Shown here: positions 59,382 through 64,000 of the stretch, piece after piece
How the letters are laid out: each line of letters begins with the position of its first letter
Numbering within the stretch: the stretch's first letter is position 1
Assembly: GCF_014207705.1 (NCBI RefSeq)
Contig: NZ_JACHIU010000001.1
Location: 4,828,501-4,892,500 of the forward strand
Length of the DNA stretch: 64,000 bases
Direction: 5' to 3'
From: Sphaerisporangium rubeum
Lineage (GTDB): Bacteria > Actinomycetota > Actinomycetes > Streptosporangiales > Streptosporangiaceae
Program-made: the position numbers and the translations under genes
The notes under the pieces: generated by a model
The model's input: the letters and a program-made list of their open reading frames with translations, nothing else
The model's database searches: none
What the model was told of the DNA's origin: nothing

Positions 59382-59458
59382 GGGGCGGTAGCTCAGCCGG
59401 TCAGAGCAGCGGACTCATAATCCGTAGGTCGTGGGTTCAAGTCCCACCCGCCCTACCA
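59382..59458 (+). tRNA. tRNA with CAU anticodon (elongator Met or Ile2)
   Basis: A complete cloverleaf. Acceptor GGGGCGG pairs with CCGCCCT, the D-arm contains TAGCTCAG, the anticodon stem is GCGGA/TCCGT around CTCATAA with anticodon CAT, the T-arm is GTGGG-TTCAAGT-CCCAC, and a discriminator A precedes an encoded CCA (59456-59458). CAU may be elongator Met or, after lysidine modification, Ile2. I favour elongator Met but cannot separate them from sequence alone. The first base of the tRNA lies 63 bp past the esterase terminator. Confidence 0.95.
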
Positions 59459-59474
59459 CCCCCGATCACCGAAA

Positions 59475-59511
59475 AGAGCCCCTGGCCGGCAACTATGCCG
59501 CCAGGGGCTCT
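59475..59511 (+). terminator. tRNA-gene terminator hairpin
   Basis: AGAGCCCCTGGC (59475-59486) pairs perfectly with GCCAGGGGCTCT (59500-59511) around a 13-nt loop. It begins 16 bp after the tRNA CCA end. Confidence 0.85.
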
Positions 59512-59638
59512 CTCGATACGTCCGGCTGTCCACGGCTGAAGGGGACCATCTACGGCTGGTCTTACCCAATGCTTACCCACAGCCGTCCCTCAAAGCTGTC
59601 GGCGAGATCGACGCTCTGCGGCGTAGCGCCGACAACCG
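59512..59638. repeat. Short direct and inverted repeats next to the tRNA
   Basis: CTTACCC occurs at 59561-59567 and again at 59572-59578. ACGGCTG occurs at 59532-59538 and 59552-59558, with its complement CAGCCGT at 59580-59586. No gene is seen here. The arrangement, right after a tRNA 3' end, recalls the arm-type sites beside integrated elements, although no integrase gene is present. Confidence 0.5.
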
Positions 59639-60016
59639 TCAGGCGCTCACCTTCAATTGGTGGACACGCTGCTTGGACAAACCCATGACACGTGCCGTAT
59701 CCGGCTCCGACCAGTGGCTCGTCAGTACTTTCGCGGCCTTGACCGCGAGTTCCGCGGCGCGCTTGGTATGCGCTTCGGCCAGTTCTTTCTCGCGGCTGTA
59801 TTCCGCCACCACCTCCGCCGCCTCCGCGGGAAGGTCGAAGACGAACTCCACGCCAGGAGGCTCCTCGGGCCATGCCCAGGCGTGAATCCCCGCCAAGTCA
59901 CGCTCAAGTTGGGACAGCGAGCTTGCCACGCCGACTCCGTCGACCTCACCGCCAGGGCAGCGCGACACCCACCGTCCGTGCTCGTAGGTGACGACATACG
60001 TGATCATCTTGCTCAT
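59639..60016 (-). CDS. HicB-like small protein with C-terminal helix-turn-helix
   Basis: A 125-residue protein. The N-terminal ~50 residues (YVVTYEHGRWVSRCPGGEVDGVG) resemble the HicB antitoxin fold. The helix-rich middle (AEVVAEYSREKELAEAHTKRAAELAVKAA) leads to a C-terminal segment, ARVMGLSKQRVHQL, that looks like a DNA-binding helix-turn-helix. It overlaps the preceding small gene by 4 bp (ATGA). A toxin-antitoxin or autoregulated accessory module is likely, although a classical HicA partner is not obvious. Confidence 0.6.
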   Translation of the reverse strand: MSKMITYVVTYEHGRWVSRCPGGEVDGVGVASSLSQLERDLAGIHAWAWPEEPPGVEFVFDLPAEAAEVVAEYSREKELAEAHTKRAAELAVKAAKVLTSHWSEPDTARVMGLSKQRVHQLKVSA

Positions 60017-60255
60017 CGGCTGATCCTCTCTATGACCGCCTCAAGCCGCTTGACGGCTTCGCGAAAGAGCTCCGGGTCGCGATCCGGGTCGGCAGGAATC
60101 ATGACGGGAACCGAGACAACGCCATTCTTGATCACACGCAGCGCGCACATATCGCCCCTGAGGTGATACAGCCAGTCAGCTGTAGCACCTGCGGCCGCCA
60201 CGATCGTTGCGACCTCGGCGAGCTGTCGCAGATGCGGGGGAAGGATCTCGGTCAC
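60013..60255 (-). CDS. Small protein paired with the HicB-like gene
   Basis: An 80-residue protein I do not recognise. It is largely helical at both ends (PPHLRQLAEVATIVAAAG and ELFREAVKRLEAVIERIS) with a beta segment (CALRVIKNGVVSVPVMIPAD) in between. GTG 60255 is the start, with a weak AGGG next to it, so it may be leaderless. It is co-transcribed with the HicB-like gene, and both follow a tRNA. It is too different from HicA to claim that identity. Confidence 0.55.
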   Translation of the reverse strand: MTEILPPHLRQLAEVATIVAAAGATADWLYHLRGDMCALRVIKNGVVSVPVMIPADPDRDPELFREAVKRLEAVIERISR

Positions 60256-60274
60256 ACCCTGGAGGCTACTGCAC

Positions 60275-60314
60275 TAGGAAGCCACTTCCTATCACTATAG
60301 GAGCTTGCCTCCTA
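60275..60314. promoter_or_regulatory. Paired inverted repeats (operators of the small module)
   Basis: TAGGAAG-CCA-CTTCCTA (60275-60291) and TAGGAG-CTTGC-CTCCTA (60298-60314) are perfect palindromes with centres 23 bp apart. They share a TAGGA(A)G half-site and lie 20-59 bp upstream of the small-protein start. This is a typical two-site operator for an autoregulator such as the HicB-like protein. Confidence 0.65.
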
Positions 60315-60362
60315 GCTTTCGAGGCGAGGCGAACCTTCTCAGCGTCCGTCCGTTCGCGGTCG

Positions 60363-61202
60363 TCAGTGAAGCCTCTGTGTTCCGATGACCGACAGCACCT
60401 TCAGCTTCTCGTAGCTCTCGCTGCCGGGGACGGCGGTGTAGACGAGCAGCGAGTGGGCCTGGCCCGGGTCGACCAGCCTTTGGCAGTTGAGCTCCAAAAC
60501 GCCGACCTCGGGGTGGACGAAATGCTTGACGTCGTGCGGACGGATGCCGATCTCGTGGTCGGCCCATACCTGGCGGAACTCCTCGCTGCGGGTCAGGAGC
60601 AGGTCGGCGAGGTGCGCGGCGCGGGAGCCGGGGCCGCGGAGGGTGACGATCTCGCGGAGGCCTGAGGCGTACATGCGGGTGAGGAACGGATGTTCCTCCG
60701 GTGCGTACAGCCGCCGCGTGGCGGGGTCGGTGAACCACCGGTACCCCATGCTGCGCGCCGGGCCGGTGTGGCGGGTCGTGTCACCGGTGAGTGCGACACC
60801 CATCGGGGTCTGGCGCAGGGTCTCGCCGAGTTCGGTGACGATCTCCGCGGGGGTGTCGGTGAGCCGATCGAGGACGCGCAGCATGCCGGGGCTGATGTGG
60901 TCGCCGGACGCTCCCCTGGTCGGCGGGTTGTGGCCGGCGAGGCGGAACAGGTGGTCGCGCTCGTCGAGGGACAGGTGCAGGCCCTGGGCCATCGAGGCGA
61001 GCATCTGGCTCGACGGCTGCGGGCCGCGTTCACGCTCCAGCCGTGCGTAGTAGTCGGTCGACATGTTGCACAGCGACGCGACCTCCTCGCGCCGCAGGCC
61101 GGTGGTCCTGCGCCGCGATCCGCGCGGCAGACCGACGTCCTCGGGTTGCAGAGCCTCCCGGCGAGTCCGGAGGAACTCCGCCAGCCCGGCGCGATCGATC
61201 AT
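60363..61202 (-). CDS. XRE regulator with MmyB-like ligand-binding domain
   Basis: A 279-residue regulator. The helix-turn-helix is at ~residues 30-80 (LRREEVASLCNMSTDYYARLERERG). The MmyB-like domain begins ~105 and shows MLRVLDRLTDTPAEIVTELGE, TRRLYAPEEHPFLTRMYASGL and VWADHEIGIRPHDVKHFVHPEVG. ATG 61202 is used. Such regulators usually sit divergent to the oxidoreductase they control, and here the SDR at 61479 is 276 bp away. The MmyB family was named from the methylenomycin cluster; the ligand here is unknown. Confidence 0.93.
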   Translation of the reverse strand: MIDRAGLAEFLRTRREALQPEDVGLPRGSRRRTTGLRREEVASLCNMSTDYYARLERERGPQPSSQMLASMAQGLHLSLDERDHLFRLAGHNPPTRGASGDHISPGMLRVLDRLTDTPAEIVTELGETLRQTPMGVALTGDTTRHTGPARSMGYRWFTDPATRRLYAPEEHPFLTRMYASGLREIVTLRGPGSRAAHLADLLLTRSEEFRQVWADHEIGIRPHDVKHFVHPEVGVLELNCQRLVDPGQAHSLLVYTAVPGSESYEKLKVLSVIGTQRLH

Positions 61203-61478
61203 GTCATTTCCCTCTTCTCCGGTACGGCTCCGGTTCTACCACCTGCGTGAACGGGTAGCCACGGACCGCTGATCCCCCTGTCCCGATCCGAACGGCGGTC
61301 CGGTGAGCCGGGGATCGGCAGTCCCTGGATGCGTCCGCGCCGTCCGGCGAAGCTGGATGTCGTCCCCGGGACGGCGACCCTGTGCCGGGCTGCGGCGGGG
61401 GGCCGCGTACGCGGAGCGGATCGCCTCCGAGGCGCGACAGCGAACCCGGGACGGCACCATGAAGGAGCAGAAGAACCC
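61203..61478. other. Divergent promoter region between MmyB regulator and SDR
   Basis: A 276-bp divergent gap with no supported gene. It should hold both promoters and the regulator's operator. I see no clear palindrome, only the ribosome site AAGGAG at 61462-61467, which is 11 nt from the SDR ATG. Confidence 0.4.
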
Positions 61479-62417
61479 ATGCCACGTGCACGCATCGACA
61501 TCACCGTTCCCGATCTGTCCGGAAAACGGGCCGTCGTCACCGGAGCGAGCGACGGGATGGGGCTGACGATCGCCGCTCGGCTGGCCGCGGCCGGCGCGGA
61601 GGTGATCCTGCCGGTCCGCAACCGGCGCAAGGGTGAGACCGCGATCACCACGATCAAGCGGACCGTCCCCGGCGCGAACGTCTCCCTGCGCGACCTCGAC
61701 CTGTCTTCGCTCGACTCCGTCGCGGCCCTCGGCGAGAGCCTGCGCGGGGAAGGCCACCCCATTCATGTCCTCGTCAACAACGCCGGCGTCATGACGCCGC
61801 CGGACCGGCGGACGACCGCCGACGGGTTCGAGCTGCAGTTCGGCACCAACCACCTCGGCCATTTCGCCTTGGTCGGTCACCTGCTGCCTCTTCTGCGTGC
61901 CGGACGCGCACGCGTGACGTCCCAGGTCAGCATCGCCGCACGTCGTGGCGCCATCAACTGGGACGACGTCAACTGGGAACGCGGCTACCACGGCCAGCGC
62001 GCCTACAGTCAGTCCAAGATCGCCTTCGGGTTGTTCGGCCTGGAACTGGACCGGCGCAGCAAGGCCCACGGCTGGGGTGTCACCAGCAACCTGTCCCATC
62101 CCGGAGTGGCCCCCACCAGCCTCCTGGCCGCTCGTCCCGAGCTTGGCCGTGGCAAGGACACCCCTCAGGTCCGCGTGATCCGCGCACTGTCGGCACGAGG
62201 CATCCTCCTCGGCACCGCCGAGACGGCGGCCCTGCCGGCCCTCATGGCCGCGACCGACACCGAACCCGCCACCTTCTACGGCCCCAGTGGCCCCGGCCAC
62301 CTCGGCGGCCCGCCTGCCGAGCAACGGCTGTACCCCCCGCTGCGCAGCACGGACGACGCCAGGCGCGTCTGGGAGATCTCCGAACGACTGACCAGGACGA
62401 GCATTCCGGCCGCATGA
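61479..62417 (+). CDS. SDR-family oxidoreductase
   Basis: A 312-residue NAD(P)-dependent dehydrogenase. The nucleotide motif is [17 protein letters not shown], the NNAG motif is VLVNNAGVM, and the active-site Tyr and Lys are in YSQSKIA. The preceding SIAARRG carries the catalytic Ser region. A ~60-residue C-terminal extension follows ([21 protein letters not shown]), as in retinol-dehydrogenase-like or oxidoreductase-type SDRs. ATG 61479 has AAGGAG 11 nt upstream. It is divergent from the MmyB-type regulator that probably controls it. Confidence 0.93.
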   Translation: MPRARIDITVPDLSGKRAVVTGASDGMGLTIAARLAAAGAEVILPVRNRRKGETAITTIKRTVPGANVSLRDLDLSSLDSVAALGESLRGEGHPIHVLVNNAGVMTPPDRRTTADGFELQFGTNHLGHFALVGHLLPLLRAGRARVTSQVSIAARRGAINWDDVNWERGYHGQRAYSQSKIAFGLFGLELDRRSKAHGWGVTSNLSHPGVAPTSLLAARPELGRGKDTPQVRVIRALSARGILLGTAETAALPALMAATDTEPATFYGPSGPGHLGGPPAEQRLYPPLRSTDDARRVWEISERLTRTSIPAA

Positions 62418-62446
62418 CCGCCACAGGCTGGCCTGTGAGCATCGCA

Positions 62447-62482
62447 CTAACCAAGCGGTTAGATTATTAACCATGTGGTCAA
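62447..62482 (+). promoter_or_regulatory. Tandem TetR-type operators over the hydrolase start
   Basis: CTAACC-AAGC-GGTTAG (62447-62462) is a perfect palindrome; TTAACC-ATGT-GGTCAA (62467-62482) is a near copy starting 20 bp later. The second contains the ATG of the hydrolase gene (62473-62475). These are fitting binding sites for the TetR protein encoded at the end of this operon. Confidence 0.65.
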
Positions 62483-63495
62483 TACTGTGTCGTTCTCGCA
62501 AGACCGCGTCAGATGATCAGACCGAGCCGACCGGAGGCCGGCCACCACGCCGACGCCGGTTCTGGCGGATCACGGCGGCCGTCGTTGCCGCGTTGAGCGT
62601 GCTTTGGCTCGCCTTCCGCGACACCACTCCGGTCGGGCACTTCACGTCCGGTGGAGGCCACGACGAGTTCATGGCCGCCTATCGGCAGGCCATGCGGGAC
62701 CTGCCGGAGCCGGACGCCACGTTGGATCTGCGCACCGGTTTCGGGCTGGTGCGCATGTATCGGTTCGACGGGGCCGACCCGGCGCGGGCACCGATCGTGT
62801 TGCTGCCGGGCCGGGCCGCGGCGTCTCCGATGTGGGCCGGCAACCTGTCGTCGTTGTTGCGTCTGCGCACCGTCTACACCGTCGACCTGCTCGGCGAACC
62901 CGGTGCCAGCATCCAGAACCGGCCCATCGAGAGCGACGCCGACCAGGCGCGCTGGCTTCATGAAGCGTTGACGCAGATGCCGGAGCCTGGTGTCCACCTG
63001 CTCGGTGTGTCCATCGGGGGCTGGACGGCGATGAACCTGGCGATCCGGCAGCCGGAGAAGATCGAAAGCGTGATCCTGCTCGATCCGGTGATGACCTTCG
63101 CCGACCTTTCGCTCGGCGCCATCCTGCGGTCGATCCCGGTCTCCGTGCGCCAGGCGCCGAGAAGCTGGCGGGACGGCTTCAACAGTTGGACAGCCAACGG
63201 CGCACCTGTGGAGGATGTGCCGGTGGCACAGATGATCGAGTCCGGTATGAAGAACTACGTCCTCAAGCTGCCTGGTCCCACACGCTTCTCCACCCGGCAA
63301 CTGGCGAGCGTGGACAAGCCGGTGCTGGTCGTCATGGCCGGCGCCTCCGTGATGCACGACTCGGCCGCCGCCGCGCGGTTCGCCGAGGAGAACCTGAAAC
63401 GCGGCACGGTGCTGACCTACGAAGGAGCGTCGCACGCCGTCAACGGGGAGCAGCCGGACAGGATCGCGACCGACGTCGGACGGTTCCTGCGATGA
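62473..63495 (+). CDS. Alpha/beta hydrolase, membrane anchored
   Basis: A 340-residue alpha/beta hydrolase. The basic, Pro/Arg-rich N-terminus is followed by one hydrophobic segment (FWRITAAVVAALSVLWLAF), so it is probably membrane bound or exported. The nucleophile elbow is GVSIGGWT, the acid region is in LVVMAGASVMHD and the catalytic His is in EGASHAVNGEQ. ATG 62473 lies within an operator palindrome and has no normal ribosome site, so translation may be leaderless. Its last codons overlap the TetR gene by 4 bp (ATGA). The substrate is unknown; the TetR partner should respond to it. Confidence 0.9.
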   Translation: MWSILCRSRKTASDDQTEPTGGRPPRRRRFWRITAAVVAALSVLWLAFRDTTPVGHFTSGGGHDEFMAAYRQAMRDLPEPDATLDLRTGFGLVRMYRFDGADPARAPIVLLPGRAAASPMWAGNLSSLLRLRTVYTVDLLGEPGASIQNRPIESDADQARWLHEALTQMPEPGVHLLGVSIGGWTAMNLAIRQPEKIESVILLDPVMTFADLSLGAILRSIPVSVRQAPRSWRDGFNSWTANGAPVEDVPVAQMIESGMKNYVLKLPGPTRFSTRQLASVDKPVLVVMAGASVMHDSAAAARFAEENLKRGTVLTYEGASHAVNGEQPDRIATDVGRFLR

Positions 63496-64000
63496 CGTCA
63501 GCCGATCAGCCAGGGCCGGGTACGCGTGCCGGACGGCCGTTGACCATCACCGAGCAGGCTCGGCGCTCGCAGCTCATCGCGGCCACCATCGAGTTGATCG
63601 CCGAACACGGCTATGCCGGTTGTTCCCTGCAACGCATCGCCGACGCCGCCGGGATCACGAAGGCGGCGGTCATCTACCACTTCGACTCCAAGAACGCGGT
63701 GCTCCGCGCGGCTTACGAAACGGTGATCGAGTCGCTCACCACTCGCGTGGAGGCGGACATCACCGCCGCGTCCAGTGCCGCCGGAGCCGTCGACGCGTAC
63801 CTCACCTCGCTGATCGGCCATATGGCAGACCATCCCCGGCATGTGCGTGTCCTTGTCGAGGCGCTCGGCGCGGCGGAAGCGATCGGGATCGAGGACGGCC
63901 GGCACTCAGCCGCCAGATGGAGACCACTGGCCGCACTGATCGACGCCGCCGTCGCCGCCGGCGAGTACCACTCCGAAGTGGACAGCCGCACACTGGCGAT
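63492..64000 (+). CDS. TetR-family regulator (runs off the window)
   Basis: The N-terminal ~169 residues of a TetR regulator; the gene continues beyond the window. The helix-turn-helix is at about residues 25-70 (QLIAATIELIAEHGYAG, LQRIADAAGITKAAVIYHFDSKNAVL). The ligand-binding helices that follow include EADITAASSAAGAVDAYLTSL and HVRVLVEALGAAEAIG. ATG 63492 overlaps the hydrolase stop (ATGA). It is likely to repress the operon through the tandem palindromes at 62447-62482. The effector cannot be predicted. Confidence 0.92.
   Translation, partial: MTSADQPGPGTRAGRPLTITEQARRSQLIAATIELIAEHGYAGCSLQRIADAAGITKAAVIYHFDSKNAVLRAAYETVIESLTTRVEADITAASSAAGAVDAYLTSLIGHMADHPRHVRVLVEALGAAEAIGIEDGRHSAARWRPLAALIDAAVAAGEYHSEVDSRTLA

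Noticed and set aside
59382-59458. Initiator tRNA-Met
   Set aside because: The acceptor stem starts with a G-U/G-C pairing and the anticodon stem lacks the three G-C pairs next to the loop that mark initiator tRNAs.
60013-60255. HicA toxin
   Set aside because: No HicA double-stranded-RNA-binding signature or catalytic His can be seen; the protein is left unnamed.

Overview
The window is very GC-rich, gene-dense actinobacterial chromosomal DNA with GTG and TTG starts, ATGA/GTGA/TGATG stop-start overlaps and strong GGAGG-type ribosome sites. Two XRE-DUF5753/DUF397 modules, a conservon (CvnA/C/D), a DUF574 methyltransferase, MmyB-type and PucR-type regulators, and secreted CBM2 enzymes point to a filamentous actinomycete. 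A member of the Streptosporangiales is my best guess, by inference only. No integrase, transposase, CRISPR array or rRNA was seen.

Layout. 0.4-2.1 kb: XRE-DUF5753 + DUF397 pair and a GNAT enzyme. 2.1-6.3 kb: a large membrane protein joining a degenerate NTPase-like half to an extracellular type-1 periplasmic-binding-protein-like half, flanked by tandem-repeat intergenic DNA, then an orphan HATPase. 6.5-9.3 kb: copper genes (CopD-CtaG fusion, CopC). 9.5-11.0 kb: an HTH-TPR regulator facing a 45-codon gene for a secreted peptide, the most interesting locus here. 11.0-15.0 kb: PucR regulator and xanthine-dehydrogenase-type large subunit. 15-19.7 kb: SecDF-P1/excalibur membrane protein, alanine dehydrogenase, DUF3105 and DUF305 proteins. 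19.7-23.5 kb: a three-gene operon of DUF6421, SDR and threonine-aldolase-like enzyme. 23.7-27.2 kb: trypsin-like/zinc-ribbon membrane protein translationally coupled to a Ser/Thr kinase. 27.2-30.9 kb: cobalamin-riboswitch operon btuF-btuC-btuD-cbiZ. 32.2-36.1 kb: diterpene operon (P450, class I synthase, class II DxDTT cyclase), followed at 36.3-39.7 kb by a conservon lacking the roadblock gene cvnB.

40-48.8 kb: a small protein, a second DUF397/XRE pair divergent from an anti-sigma-type ATPase, a helicase-associated protein, a penicillin-acylase-family enzyme and a DUF574 methyltransferase. 49-59.3 kb: DUF1349 protein, GroES-like protein, PGPGW membrane protein, a secreted three-repeat protein, a GH74 xyloglucanase with three FN3 modules and CBM2, a sodium:solute symporter with a small membrane partner, and a CBM2-SGNH esterase. 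This reads as plant-polysaccharide use. 59.4-60.3 kb: a CAU tRNA followed by repeat-rich DNA and a small two-gene module with paired inverted-repeat operators. 60.4-64 kb: MmyB-type regulator divergent from an SDR, then an alpha/beta hydrolase and a TetR regulator that runs off the end.

The strongest candidate for a new system is the pair at 9527-11002. An XRE-TPR receptor-like regulator and a secretion-signal peptide ending DWHFCC are divergently transcribed with 54 bp between start codons. This is the architecture of RRNPP peptide quorum sensing, which is known from low-GC Gram-positives. Also notable are the cvnB-less conservon next to the diterpene operon, a 24-bp repeat inside pucR that resembles the promoter motif of the locus at 42 kb, and a possible ribosome-site-sequestering stem ahead of copC.
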